DNA from: an uncultured Flaviramulus sp.
GTDB lineage: Bacteria; Bacteroidota; Bacteroidia; Flavobacteriales; Flavobacteriaceae
NCBI GenBank assembly: GCA_947487155.1
Contig: CANKVS010000021.1
Location: 1 to 60,101, forward strand
Direction of reading: 5' to 3'
DNA: 60,101 nucleotides
Below, in pieces: positions 17,402-26,672 of the stretch; the stretch's first letter is position 1; every line of letters begins with the position of its first letter. A program made the translations under genes and the position numbers. The notes below the pieces were generated by a model. The model was not told where the DNA came from. It did not search any database and was given only the letters and a program-made list of their open reading frames with translations.

Positions 17402-19786
17402 ATGCAATTTTCATTTAAAAAACTACTACCTCACCTATTAATTCTTGTAGGTTTTGTAATTATTTCTTTAGCTTATTTTAGTCCGGTTTTACAAGGAAAA
17501 AAAATATTTCAAAACGATATTAAACAATATATCGGAATGTCTAAGCAACAAAAAGACTTTAGATTAGAAACTGGAGAGGAAACCTATTGGACTAACGGTG
17601 CTTTTGCAGGTATGCCAACGTATCAATTAGGTGCAAAATATCCGTATAATTATATTAAAAAGTTAGATTTAGCATTGCGGTTTTTACCTCGACCTGCTGA
17701 TTATTTATTTCTTTACTTACTAGGGTTTTATATTCTGTTAATTGTTTTAAAAGTAGATTTTAAACTTGCTGCACTTGGTGCTTTAGCTTTTGGGTTTTCA
17801 ACCTATTTAATAATTATTTTGGGCGTTGGTCATAATAGTAAAGCTCATGCCATTGCTTATATGCCACTGGTACTTAGTGGTATTTTGCTCACATTTCAAA
17901 GGAAATACATTGCTGGATTTATGCTTACTGTGGTGGCAATGGGATTAGAGATTGTCGCAAACCATTTTCAAATGACCTATTATTTGTTATTATTGGTTAT
18001 AGTTCTTGGAGTTGCATATTTAATTGATGCTTATAAGAAAAAGGCGTTACCACACTATTTTAAATCAGTAGGTGTTTTGGTGTTAGCAGTTATACTTTCC
18101 ATAGGTTTGAACGCTACTGGTGTTATGGCAACTCAAGAATATGTAAAGGAAAGTACCCGTGGGAAAAGTGAATTGACAATAAATGTAGATGGTTCTCCAA
18201 AAGATTTGACTTCTGGGTTGGATAGAAGTTATATTACAGCTTATAGCTATGGGATACTTGAAACATTCAATCTTTTTATTCCAAGATTTATGGGAGGAGG
18301 GTCAATTGAAAATGTAGGTAAAGATTCTGAAACATATAAATTAGCTCGATCGGAAGACTCACCAACATATTGGGGTAATCAACCTGGTGTGGAAGCACCT
18401 GCGTACATTGGAGCTGTTGTTTTGTTTTTATTTGTGTTTGCTCTATTTTTAATAAAAGGACGTTTAAAATGGTGGTTAGTTGGTGGAACCCTATTGTCAT
18501 TATTATTGTCGTATGGAAAGAACTTAGGTTTTTTGACGAATTTCTTTATTGATTATGTGCCTTTGTATAACAAGTTTAGAGCGGTTAGTTCAATTCAAGT
18601 TATTTTGGAGTTATGTATTCCTGTATTGGCAATTTTTGGACTTGTTAGGTTATTTAATGATTTTGAAAAGAAAGAAGAAAAACTAAAAGCTTTAAAGTAC
18701 ACTACGTTAATTACTGGAGGTATAGCAATTGTTTTTTTATTGTTTAGATCGTCTTTGTTTGATTTTGTTGGAGCAAGCGATGGTAGTTATAGGCAAAGTT
18801 ATGGACAGGAATTTGTTGATGCTATTAAAGCAGATAGAGTTACTATTTTTGTGGAAGATACTATACGTACGTTAATTTTAGTGCTACTTTCTGCGGGTGT
18901 TATTTTTATGTTTTTAAAAGAAAAACTAAAAGAAAAATGGGTAATGATTGCCTTTGGTGCGCTAATTCTTTTTGATTTAGTGGGTGTTGACAAACGTTAT
19001 GTAAGTAATGATGATTTTGTGTCAGCAATTAAAGTGAATAAGCCATTTCAGGCTAATGCGGCTGACAAAGAAATATTAAAAGATAAATCATATTTTAGGG
19101 TTTACGATTTAGTTTCAGGCCCCTCAAAACCTTCTTATTATCACAATTCTTTAAATGGTTATAATGCTGCGGAATTAAAACGCTATAGAGAGGTCTTCGA
19201 TTTTTATATCTCTAATGTTAATACTAATGTACTTAATATGTTTAATACTAAATATATTATAGCAGAAGATAAAGAAGGACATGTGTTTCCTTATACTAAT
19301 GAAGGTGCTAATGGAAATGTGTGGTTTGTAAAAGAATTACAGAAAGTCAATTCTGCTAATGAAGAAATTCAAGCTTTAGATAGTTTAGATAATAAAAACA
19401 AGGCAGTATATACAGTGCCTCGTCTAACTAAACAAAAGGCTTATGGCGGTCAATTTGCTGTAGATTCTCTGGCTTCAATTAAATTAGTTGAAAACAAACA
19501 GAACTATTTAAAATATCAATCTGACAATGTAAACAAAGGTTTTGCAGTCTTTTCTGAAGTGTATTATGGCAATGGTTGGAAAACATTAATTGATGGCGTG
19601 GAGGCAACTCACATTCGAGTTAATTACACTTTAAGAGGAATGGAAATTCCTGCAGGAAAGCATGTTATAGAATTTAAGTTTGACCCTGATGTTGTTAAAA
19701 CAGGTAGCAGTATTGCACTAGGAAGCTCTATTATTTTTGGATTGCTATTTTTTGGTGGATTGTTCTATAAATTTAAAAAGAAATAG
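17402..19786 (+). CDS. YfhO family multi-pass membrane protein
   Basis: This 794-residue integral membrane protein has about 13 hydrophobic segments. It starts with 'LLPHLLILVGFVIISLAYF', then a first extracellular loop with the conserved 'FQNDIKQYIGMSKQQKDF' and 'WTNGAFAGMPTYQLG'. A large extracytoplasmic C-terminal domain (~540-760) precedes a final membrane segment. This is the YfhO family; Gram-positive members help glycosylate lipoteichoic acid through undecaprenyl-phosphate sugars. In Bacteroidota its role is not defined. The following glycosyltransferase and flippase suggest surface-glycan work. Confidence 0.85.
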   Translation: MQFSFKKLLPHLLILVGFVIISLAYFSPVLQGKKIFQNDIKQYIGMSKQQKDFRLETGEETYWTNGAFAGMPTYQLGAKYPYNYIKKLDLALRFLPRPADYLFLYLLGFYILLIVLKVDFKLAALGALAFGFSTYLIIILGVGHNSKAHAIAYMPLVLSGILLTFQRKYIAGFMLTVVAMGLEIVANHFQMTYYLLLLVIVLGVAYLIDAYKKKALPHYFKSVGVLVLAVILSIGLNATGVMATQEYVKESTRGKSELTINVDGSPKDLTSGLDRSYITAYSYGILETFNLFIPRFMGGGSIENVGKDSETYKLARSEDSPTYWGNQPGVEAPAYIGAVVLFLFVFALFLIKGRLKWWLVGGTLLSLLLSYGKNLGFLTNFFIDYVPLYNKFRAVSSIQVILELCIPVLAIFGLVRLFNDFEKKEEKLKALKYTTLITGGIAIVFLLFRSSLFDFVGASDGSYRQSYGQEFVDAIKADRVTIFVEDTIRTLILVLLSAGVIFMFLKEKLKEKWVMIAFGALILFDLVGVDKRYVSNDDFVSAIKVNKPFQANAADKEILKDKSYFRVYDLVSGPSKPSYYHNSLNGYNAAELKRYREVFDFYISNVNTNVLNMFNTKYIIAEDKEGHVFPYTNEGANGNVWFVKELQKVNSANEEIQALDSLDNKNKAVYTVPRLTKQKAYGGQFAVDSLASIKLVENKQNYLKYQSDNVNKGFAVFSEVYYGNGWKTLIDGVEATHIRVNYTLRGMEIPAGKHVIEFKFDPDVVKTGSSIALGSSIIFGLLFFGGLFYKFKKK

Positions 19787-19865
19787 TTGTCATTCCTGCA
19801 AAGGCAGGAATCTTTAAAATTGAAGCTAAATTAATAATGGATTCCCTCCTTCGAGGGAATGACAA
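19787..19865. repeat. Imperfect inverted-repeat element carrying an alternative start codon
   Basis: The left arm TTGTCATTCCTGCAAAGGCA and the complementary right arm (19839-19865, ending GAGGGAATGACAA) flank a spacer of about 25 bases. This is the well-known dispersed 'gtcattcctgc…gcaggaatgac' type of intergenic element. It begins immediately after the YfhO stop codon. Its right end supplies the ATG at 19859 (within GGAATGACA). Confidence 0.75.
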
Positions 19866-19867
19866 AA

Positions 19868-21148
19868 ATGGCAAAAATAAAAGCACTCATTATAACGTAT
19901 TATTGGCCACCTGCGGGAGGTCCAGGAGTGCAGCGTTGGTTGAAATTTGTTAAATATTTACCTGAATTTGGTATTGAACCCATTGTTTACATTCCTGAAA
20001 ACCCTAATTATCCTTTGGTTGATGAGAGTTTAGTTTCTCAAGTTTCAGATAAATTAACGATTTTAAAGCAACCTATAAAAGAACCTTATAAAATAGCGGG
20101 GTTATTTTCAAAAAAATCATCAAAAACCATTAGTAAAGGTATTATTTCAGATAAAAGCAGTCAAAGCTTTATTGAAAAAGTAATGTTATATATTAGAGGA
20201 AACTATTTTATTCCTGATGCTCGGAAAAGTTGGGTAAAACCTTCGGTATCGTATCTTTCAAAATACATTTCGGAAAATAATATAGATACAATTATAACTA
20301 CGGGGCCACCACATAGTTTACACCTTATTGGTTTACAGATAAAAGAGAAACTAGGAGTGAAGTGGATTGCTGATTTTAGAGATCCTTGGACAACTATTGG
20401 TTATCACAAACAATTGAAATTAACTAAAAACTCTCAACAAAAACATAAATCGCTAGAACAACAAGTTTTAAATGCTGTAGATCAAATACTAGTTACAAGT
20501 TCTGTAACTAAAAAAGAATTTGAAGCAATCACAACAAAACCAATTGAAGTTATAACGAATGGTTACGATTATGAAGCTGTAAATAAAATTGAACTCGATT
20601 CTAAATTTACTATCTCTCATATTGGATCTTTACTATCTAAAAGAAACCCTAAGGTTTTATGGAAAGTATTAAGTGATTTGGTGTTAGAATATGATGATTT
20701 TGCTAAAGATTTTCAATTGAATTTTGTTGGTGCTGTTAGCGAAAATGTTCTTGAATCGATAAAAAAAATAAATTTAAGTGATTATATAAATAATGTAGGG
20801 TATATATCGCATAATGAATCAATTGTGTACCAAAAAAAATCACAAGTATTGTTGTTGATTGAGATAGATTCCGAAGAAGCAAAGTGTATTATCCCAGGTA
20901 AGTTATTTGAATATATGGTTTCAAGCAGACCAATTATTGCTTTAGGACCAAAAGGGTCTGATGTTGAAAAAATAATAAAGGAAACAAACACAGGTAATTA
21001 TTTTAATTACGATGATTACGAGTCTTTAAAAAAGACTATATTAATTCATTATAAAGCATTTCAAGATAAAACCTTGCAGTCTCATGCTATTGGTTTACAA
21101 AAGTATAGTAGAAAAAAACTAACAGAATCCTTATCTAAATTAATTTAA
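19868..21148 (+). CDS. Glycosyltransferase, GT4-like
   Basis: This is a GT-B-fold glycosyltransferase of 426 residues. The N-terminal donor-side motif is 'IITYYWPPAGGPGVQRWLKF', the central part has 'TGPPHSLHLIG' and 'WIADFRDPW', and the C-terminal domain has 'ISHIGSLLSKRNPKVLW' and 'IIPGKLFEYMVSSRPIIALG', a GT4 nucleotide-sugar site. An ATG at 19859 would add MTK, but it comes from the inverted repeat, so I choose 19868 (MAKIKALIITYYW). The stop overlaps the flippase start (TAATG), suggesting translational coupling. Confidence 0.86.
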   Translation: MAKIKALIITYYWPPAGGPGVQRWLKFVKYLPEFGIEPIVYIPENPNYPLVDESLVSQVSDKLTILKQPIKEPYKIAGLFSKKSSKTISKGIISDKSSQSFIEKVMLYIRGNYFIPDARKSWVKPSVSYLSKYISENNIDTIITTGPPHSLHLIGLQIKEKLGVKWIADFRDPWTTIGYHKQLKLTKNSQQKHKSLEQQVLNAVDQILVTSSVTKKEFEAITTKPIEVITNGYDYEAVNKIELDSKFTISHIGSLLSKRNPKVLWKVLSDLVLEYDDFAKDFQLNFVGAVSENVLESIKKINLSDYINNVGYISHNESIVYQKKSQVLLLIEIDSEEAKCIIPGKLFEYMVSSRPIIALGPKGSDVEKIIKETNTGNYFNYDDYESLKKTILIHYKAFQDKTLQSHAIGLQKYSRKKLTESLSKLI

Positions 21149-22611
21149 TGGGAATAGTAGCAACACAGTCTTTAAAAAATGTAATATCTACTTATATAGG
21201 TTTTTTTATAGGAGCTATTAACACCTTATTTCTTTACACCAATTTTCTTAGCGACGATTATTATGGTATGGTAGGGTATATGCTGTCTTTAGCTTATGTT
21301 ATAATGCCAGTTATGGCTTTTGGAGTACATAATACCTTAGTTAAGTTTTATTCAACGTTTAAAACAAGAGTGTCTTTAAATAGTTTTTCAACCCTTATGT
21401 TATTTTTGCCTCTAACACTTATAATTCCAACGGTCTTAGCTATTTATTTTGGGCATCAAACTATAGGTGCATTTTTAACTTCTGAAAATGAAAACTATAT
21501 TATCAAAGATTATTTATGGCATACAATTATTATAGCTGTAGCGTTGGCTTATTTTGAAGTCTTTTTTGCTTGGGCAAAAGTACATATGCAAACCGTTTTT
21601 GGAAATTTTATGAAAGAGGTGTTCCATAGAGTTGGTGCTATGGTACTTTTATTACTTTTATATTTAAAAACTATTGATGTAGAGTGTTTTATGCTTGGAT
21701 TAGTGGTTGTTTATGTGTTAAGAATGCTAATAATGAAAGTGTATGCTTTTAGTATAAAACTGCCAGTAATAACCTTTAAAAAGGTAAATAATTTAAGTGC
21801 TATTCTAAAATATTCTATTTTAATAATAATCGCTGGTTCTATTGCCACTATCCTTTTAGATGTCGATAAAGTAATGCTTGGTTATTATATACCTATTAAA
21901 GAAATTGCCTATTACAATGTAGCTATTTTTATTGCTGCAGTAATAGCGGTTCCTCAACGAGCAATGCATCAAATATTAATGCCATTATCAGCAAAATATT
22001 TAAATGAAAAAGATTTTGTTGCTTTAGATGATCTTTATAAAAAAAGTGCTCTTAATTTATTTATAATTGGTGGTTTTATATTTCTATTAATTATTTTGAA
22101 TATTAATGAATTGTATTTTTTAATACCTGAAGAATTTAACGGTGGGCTTTTTGTCGTATTAATTATTAGTACAGCTAAGTTATACGATGCTGTTTTAGGT
22201 AGCAATAATGCTATTTTATTTAATAGCGATTATTATAGAATGGTGCTGTTTTTTGGTGTTATATTAGTATTGATTATGATTGTGCTAAATATGGTTTTTA
22301 TTCCTTTATATGGTATAAATGGAGCTGCTTTAGCCACGTTTTTAGCAATTTTTATGTACAATACTTTAAAACTATTTTTTGTGTATAGAAAATTTAAAAT
22401 ACTTCCTTTTAATAAAAATTCATTTAGAATAGGGGTGTTTATTCTCACTTTGATTTTACTATTCTACTTCTGGGACTTTTCGTTTCATCCCATTATTAAT
22501 ATAGGTTTAAAGTCAATTTTACTATCTATCATTTATGCTTTTGTTATTTATAAGTTTAAGTTTTCAGAAGATGTTTCCTTGCTAATAGATAAAATGATTA
22601 AAAGAAAATAA
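21148..22611 (+). CDS. Wzx-like polysaccharide flippase (MOP superfamily)
   Basis: This 487-residue inner-membrane protein has about 14 membrane segments in the MOP/Wzx pattern. 'NVISTYIGFFIGAINTLFLY' opens the protein, and a mid-protein segment includes 'SIATILLDVDKVMLGYY'. The C-terminal bundle matches Polysacc_synt_C. It should flip undecaprenyl-linked oligosaccharides. It overlaps the preceding glycosyltransferase by one base. There is no Wzy nearby, so it may serve glycans assembled by genes elsewhere, possibly including the 40-57 kb locus. Confidence 0.87.
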   Translation: MGIVATQSLKNVISTYIGFFIGAINTLFLYTNFLSDDYYGMVGYMLSLAYVIMPVMAFGVHNTLVKFYSTFKTRVSLNSFSTLMLFLPLTLIIPTVLAIYFGHQTIGAFLTSENENYIIKDYLWHTIIIAVALAYFEVFFAWAKVHMQTVFGNFMKEVFHRVGAMVLLLLLYLKTIDVECFMLGLVVVYVLRMLIMKVYAFSIKLPVITFKKVNNLSAILKYSILIIIAGSIATILLDVDKVMLGYYIPIKEIAYYNVAIFIAAVIAVPQRAMHQILMPLSAKYLNEKDFVALDDLYKKSALNLFIIGGFIFLLIILNINELYFLIPEEFNGGLFVVLIISTAKLYDAVLGSNNAILFNSDYYRMVLFFGVILVLIMIVLNMVFIPLYGINGAALATFLAIFMYNTLKLFFVYRKFKILPFNKNSFRIGVFILTLILLFYFWDFSFHPIINIGLKSILLSIIYAFVIYKFKFSEDVSLLIDKMIKRK

Positions 22612-22619
22612 TATAAAAG

Positions 22620-22669
22620 AGAAAACCCCACGAATTTGCTTTGAGGCAAACTTTTCGCAGGGCTTTCCA
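22620..22669. terminator. Hairpin between flippase and secreted-protein gene, likely terminator
   Basis: AAAACCCCACGAA…TTTGC, a short loop, then …GGCAAA…TTCGCAGGGCTTT form an imperfect stem. It sits between convergent genes. The T-tract is weak. Confidence 0.5.
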
Positions 22670-22747
22670 ACTAACCAACCAAAACGGTTAAGATCTTCTT
22701 CTTGTAGTCGATCTTGTATTGTTATTACTAGAAGAGCTTCTTTTGCT

Positions 22748-23938
22748 TTATGTTGCTCTAGATTTACTTTGCGAAGGTCTCGATGCTGTTCTTTGAATAG
22801 TTCTCGACTTGCTTTGAGTAGGTCTTGAAGTAACTCTTTGAGTCGTTCTAGACTTACGTTGTTGTGTAGAGTTTCTTGCTACAGTTTGTGCTTTTCTAGG
22901 TGTATTATTACTTTTATTATATGTACGTGTATTTGCACTTCTTGGTTTTTGAGTAACCGAAGTATTTCTATTTCGGGTTACAGATTGTGTTCTAGTATTG
23001 TTACTGCTCGGTCTTGTTGTTGTAGTAACGTTTCTTCTAGAGCTTTTAGTATCATTTATGCGTGTATTATTTCTAGAAGGAGAATTCGTTTTTGTGTTTT
23101 CTCGTCTTGAAGACGTTGTATTAACTCTATCCGAATTTGTTCGAGTACTTCTATTATTTACAGGGCTATTACGTCTACTAGGGTTTGTTTGTGCAATACG
23201 TCTTTTAGATTGAGCAGTTCTGTTTATTTGTGTTTTATTTCGTGTACTTCTATTTACAGTAGCATAACTTCTATTTCTAGATACGCTATATCCACGTCTT
23301 GTAGCTACAGCAGATTTAACTCTATAATTATTGTAAAATGGTCTATTATAAGTATAACGAATAGGGTTATAATATTGTCTGTAAGGTCTGTTATAAACTA
23401 CGCAATAATCGTAAGATGGCGCGCTGTAATACCTGTGCCAAGGTCTGTAAACATAATGTCTGTTAAAAACATTTATAAATCCAGAACAATGTGTGTATCT
23501 ATTATATCTATCGTAATTTACATATAAACCACCAACTCTTGAAACATAACCGTTATTGTTATAACGAATATTTACGTTTCCTGCTTGGGTAATACGCCCA
23601 TAATAATCATAATAAATAGGGATGTTTTCTATTTGAATAATAGCACCATATTCATCATATTGTACATAAGCATTATAATCGTAACCAGAATTAAAACTAA
23701 TATTTACATGTGGCGAACCAATTGAAACATTTAAACGTGAATTATTACGTAACATATTAAAATCGAATTGACCATCTGGGAATACTGAAAATTCTATATT
23801 ATTTTCTACAAATATGAAAGAATTACCATAGCCTCTATTGTAAATTGATGTTGCATTGTTATCTAAATTGGTTGTGGCTGCATTAGCGGTAAATCCAATA
23901 AGAACAAAACCAGCTAAAATGAATATTATTTTTTTCAT
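22748..23938 (-). CDS. Secreted Tyr/Asn-rich protein with Ser/Thr/Arg low-complexity tail
   Basis: The 396-residue precursor starts at MKKIIFILAGFVLIGFTANA, a clear signal peptide. An in-frame ATG 141 bases upstream would bury it, so I reject that start. Residues ~30-190 contain 'NIEFSVFPDGQFDFN' and repeated short units such as 'YYDYYGRITQAGNVNIRYN' and 'VGGLYVNYDRYNRY'. The second half (~220-396) is highly basic and repetitive (TSRPTQSKSRT, TASRPSQSKSRA). It is paralogous to the gene at 25802. Function unknown; an exported surface or matrix protein is plausible. Confidence 0.7.
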   Translation of the reverse strand: MKKIIFILAGFVLIGFTANAATTNLDNNATSIYNRGYGNSFIFVENNIEFSVFPDGQFDFNMLRNNSRLNVSIGSPHVNISFNSGYDYNAYVQYDEYGAIIQIENIPIYYDYYGRITQAGNVNIRYNNNGYVSRVGGLYVNYDRYNRYTHCSGFINVFNRHYVYRPWHRYYSAPSYDYCVVYNRPYRQYYNPIRYTYNRPFYNNYRVKSAVATRRGYSVSRNRSYATVNRSTRNKTQINRTAQSKRRIAQTNPSRRNSPVNNRSTRTNSDRVNTTSSRRENTKTNSPSRNNTRINDTKSSRRNVTTTTRPSSNNTRTQSVTRNRNTSVTQKPRSANTRTYNKSNNTPRKAQTVARNSTQQRKSRTTQRVTSRPTQSKSRTIQRTASRPSQSKSRAT

Positions 23939-24323
23939 AAGTGTAAATTTTAATGTGATTAATTTACTATTTACAAACAGCGTGCCAAAAAAATATTTGA
24001 ATTTAACTATTTGATAATAAAATAGTTGTAAATGATTAGGCTTTATTGAATTATAAAATATTTGAGAAACTACAAACAATAAGTATTAGAATTTGTCAAA
24101 AAAGTATTTGTGATAACTGTTTAAAATTGATTAAGTTTATAACTTAATAATTGGTTATTGTGAAATAGTGTTTGTTTCAGTAATACCATTTCAATATTTA
24201 ATCGTTATTAATACAATAATTGACTTATAAAGCCTGCGTTAAAATTTACTTAAATGAATTTTGAGTGTAGTAAAATAAGTTGATTTTAGAGAGCACATTT
24301 TTTATCAAATAAATCCACATTAA
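23939..24323. other. Intergenic region between two divergent genes
   Basis: This is an AT-rich spacer between the secreted-protein gene (minus) and the GH109 gene (plus). I see no exact TAnnTTTG box at a fitting distance on either strand, no hairpin and no small ORF with coding character. Confidence 0.4.
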
Positions 24324-25724
24324 ATGAAAAATTTAGACAGAAGAAATTTTATTAAAAAAGCATCGCTTTCTGGAGCTGCTTTAACCCTAGGAGGGATGTT
24401 GCCAACATATGGAAAGAATAGTCCAATTTTTGATCATACTGGTCAATATATGGGAGATTTCTCTGCTCCAAAATTAGATAAAGTACGTATTGCTGTAATA
24501 GGTGTTGGTGCTCGTGGTACAGGACATGCAAGACAATTAGCTTCAATTGAAGGAACAGAAATAGTAGCTATTAGCGATTTATATGAAGATTTAGCTAAGC
24601 GATCTGCCGATAGATGTGCCGAAATAGGAAAAGGAAAGCGCCATAAAAAAATAGCACTTTATCATGGTGCAGAAGATAATTGGAGAACAATGTTGGATGA
24701 AGTAAAACCAGATGCGGTTTTTGTTGCGACAAATTGGAAGAATCATGCGCCTATGGCTATTGAAGCTATGAAAAAAGGAGCGCATGCATTTGTTGAAGTG
24801 CCAATTGCTCTTACTTTAGAAGAAATGTGGGATATTGTCATTACTTCCGAACAGACCAAAAAGCACTGTATGATGCTGGAGAATGTTAATTATGGTAGGG
24901 AAGAACTTTTATATTTAAACATGTGTAGAAAAGGAGTTATTGGAGACCTTTTACACGCTGAAGCGGCATATATTCATGAATTGAGAGGGCAAATGAATAA
25001 TCAAAAAAGAGGTACAGGCTCATGGAGAACACCACATTATGCACATAGAAATGGTAATTTATATCCAACACATGGTTTAGGCCCTGTGGCTCAGTATATG
25101 AATTTGGCTAGGGGTGAAGATAATTTTAGCAGTCTAGTATCGTTTTCAACACCAGCATTAGGTAGAAAAGCTTATGCAGATAAAAATTACCCTGAAGATC
25201 ATAAATGGAATAAGCTAGATTATAAAGGTGGAGATATGAATACATCCATTATTAAAACAGCTTTAGGACGAACTATTATGATACAATGGGATGAAACAAG
25301 TCCTAGACCATATTCTCGTCATAATTTAGTACAAGGAACCAAAGGCACGTTAGCTGGTTTTCCAACGCGTGTTGCTTTAGAGGGTGGAGTTGAAGGTGTT
25401 ACCAAAGATCATCATAGTTGGGCTCAAGGAGATCAACTAGCAAAAATATATGAAAAATATGAGCACCCATTATATGTTCGTTTAGGAGAATTGTCTAAAA
25501 AAATGGGAGGCCATGGCGGTATGGACTTTATGATGCTTTATAGAGTTGTAGAATGCTTACGAGAAGGAACTCCGCTCGACCAAAATGTTTATGAAGGTTG
25601 CCATTGGAGTGCTGTTGGACCTTTAAGTGAAAACTCGGTAGCTCAAGGTGGAGCACCACAGGCTTTTCCAGATTTTACTAGAGGAAAATGGAAAAGTACC
25701 CAACCATTAGCTATCTTAAAATAA
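24324..25724 (+). CDS. GH109-like glycosidase / Gfo-Idh-MocA oxidoreductase-family protein
   Basis: The N-terminus is a Tat signal (MKNLDRRNFIKKASLSGAAL), so it is exported folded with its cofactor. A Rossmann NAD site ('IAVIGVGARGTGHARQLA', ~58-75) follows. GH109 hallmarks are 'NYGREELLYLNMCRKGVIGDL' split around residue 190, 'HAEAAYIHELR', 'GNLYPTHGLGPVAQY' and 'FMMLYRVVECLREG'. GH109 enzymes cleave alpha-N-acetylgalactosaminides by an NAD-dependent redox mechanism, and the length of 466 residues fits. It stands alone, with its own terminator, between two paralogous secreted-protein genes. Confidence 0.88.
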   Translation: MKNLDRRNFIKKASLSGAALTLGGMLPTYGKNSPIFDHTGQYMGDFSAPKLDKVRIAVIGVGARGTGHARQLASIEGTEIVAISDLYEDLAKRSADRCAEIGKGKRHKKIALYHGAEDNWRTMLDEVKPDAVFVATNWKNHAPMAIEAMKKGAHAFVEVPIALTLEEMWDIVITSEQTKKHCMMLENVNYGREELLYLNMCRKGVIGDLLHAEAAYIHELRGQMNNQKRGTGSWRTPHYAHRNGNLYPTHGLGPVAQYMNLARGEDNFSSLVSFSTPALGRKAYADKNYPEDHKWNKLDYKGGDMNTSIIKTALGRTIMIQWDETSPRPYSRHNLVQGTKGTLAGFPTRVALEGGVEGVTKDHHSWAQGDQLAKIYEKYEHPLYVRLGELSKKMGGHGGMDFMMLYRVVECLREGTPLDQNVYEGCHWSAVGPLSENSVAQGGAPQAFPDFTRGKWKSTQPLAILK

Positions 25725-25742
25725 GATTTTAAATATTTAATA

Positions 25743-25778
25743 AAAACATCCCCTTAGCTTAATTGTTAAGGGGGTGTT
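25743..25778. terminator. Bidirectional terminator
   Basis: AACATCCCCTTAG pairs with the later TTAAGGGGGTGTT around a short AT loop. A-residues precede and T-residues follow it. It lies between two convergent genes. Confidence 0.8.
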
Positions 25779-25801
25779 CTGTTTATAATCAAAAATTATG
25801 G

Positions 25802-26503
25802 CTATTTTCTTTTCTTTGATTTTTTCACTTTACCATTTTGTTTGTAATAGTAGTAGTTGTCATCATCATTATCATACCAGTTATAATCGTCATGATGCCT
25901 CTTGTTTTTGTAAGAGTGATTTATTGAACACGAAGAAACACCACATAAGTTACAATAATTTCTATACTGATTTACTTGCCCGCGCGTATTTATAATTTCA
26001 CCAAAGCGGTTATATGTAATATGTAAACCACCAACTTTTTTTAATGAAGCATAATGATGCCTATTACTGTAGTGCATGTAAATGGAACCAGCACGTTTTA
26101 GTTTGCCGTATCTATCGTAATTCAAATAAACATTTCCAATACGTCTTATTTTACCATTTCTATTGCGTGAAACAGAAACACCTTTGTTCTCATATCTCGA
26201 TGTGTATTTAATTGCTTTATGGCGCGTTCCGTATGTTGTGTTTATATTAGCTCTTTTAGAATTCGACCTGTAATACGTGTTATTATTATAGTGGCTGTTC
26301 TTTGTGTTTGTATTAAAATCGAAACTGCCATCGGGGAATATTAAAAATTCAACACCGCGTTCAATAAATATAATAGGCTGTGCGTAACGATAGCGTTTTG
26401 TTTTCTCTAACTTGGTTTTTTGTTTTTTGTGATTTAGCTCTGTTGCTGATACTGTTGTTAATCCTATTAACAAGCCTGTACATAATAGTAATAATCTTTT
26501 CAT
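25802..26503 (-). CDS. Secreted Tyr/Asn-rich protein, paralogue of the gene at 22748
   Basis: The 233-residue precursor has a signal peptide (MKRLLLLCTGLLIGLTTVSA). An ATG two codons upstream is possible. 'GVEFLIFPDGSFDFN' matches the paralogue's 'NIEFSVFPDGQFDFN'. Repeats of the type 'IGNVYLNYDRYGKLKRAG' and 'VGGLHITYNRFGEI' follow. The C-terminus is rich in His, Asp, Asn and Tyr, has two Cys-containing segments ('YCNLCGVSSC') and ends in KKSKKRK. I do not know the function. Genes with such signal-peptide proteins occur in multiple copies in related genomes. Confidence 0.7.
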   Translation of the reverse strand: MKRLLLLCTGLLIGLTTVSATELNHKKQKTKLEKTKRYRYAQPIIFIERGVEFLIFPDGSFDFNTNTKNSHYNNNTYYRSNSKRANINTTYGTRHKAIKYTSRYENKGVSVSRNRNGKIRRIGNVYLNYDRYGKLKRAGSIYMHYSNRHHYASLKKVGGLHITYNRFGEIINTRGQVNQYRNYCNLCGVSSCSINHSYKNKRHHDDYNWYDNDDDNYYYYKQNGKVKKSKKRK

Positions 26504-26635
26504 AATCATATAGGATTTATTTTATGCCTACTCTTTAGCTTTTCGGCTTACGCTATTTGTCTTAATAGTTTTCAATTAATATGCCAAACATGTAAGTGGT
26601 TAATTATCAGTTTTATAATATTTAAAAATTGTAGT

Positions 26636-26643
26636 TACTTTTG
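26636..26643 (+). promoter_or_regulatory. -7 promoter element of the DUF3667 gene
   Basis: TACTTTTG matches TAnnTTTG, 29 bases before the ATG at 26673. No clear -33 TTG at standard spacing. Confidence 0.5.
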
Positions 26644-26672
26644 GTTATTTTTACAATGACTAATCAAAACCT

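Noticed and set aside
22748..23120. Short repeated units in the C-terminal part of the secreted protein, looking like a CRISPR or VNTR
   Set aside because: Units are in-frame degenerate codon repeats (TSRPTQSKSRT type) without conserved spacers; it is protein low complexity.
22838..23527. Several plus-strand ORFs rich in Ser, Cys and Ile over the secreted-protein gene
   Set aside because: They are antisense shadows of the low-complexity Arg/Ser/Thr coding region; composition is unnatural and no promoter is present.
23939..24079. 47-residue N-terminal extension of the secreted-protein ORF
   Set aside because: It would bury the clear signal peptide at MKKIIFIL, so the start is set at 23938.
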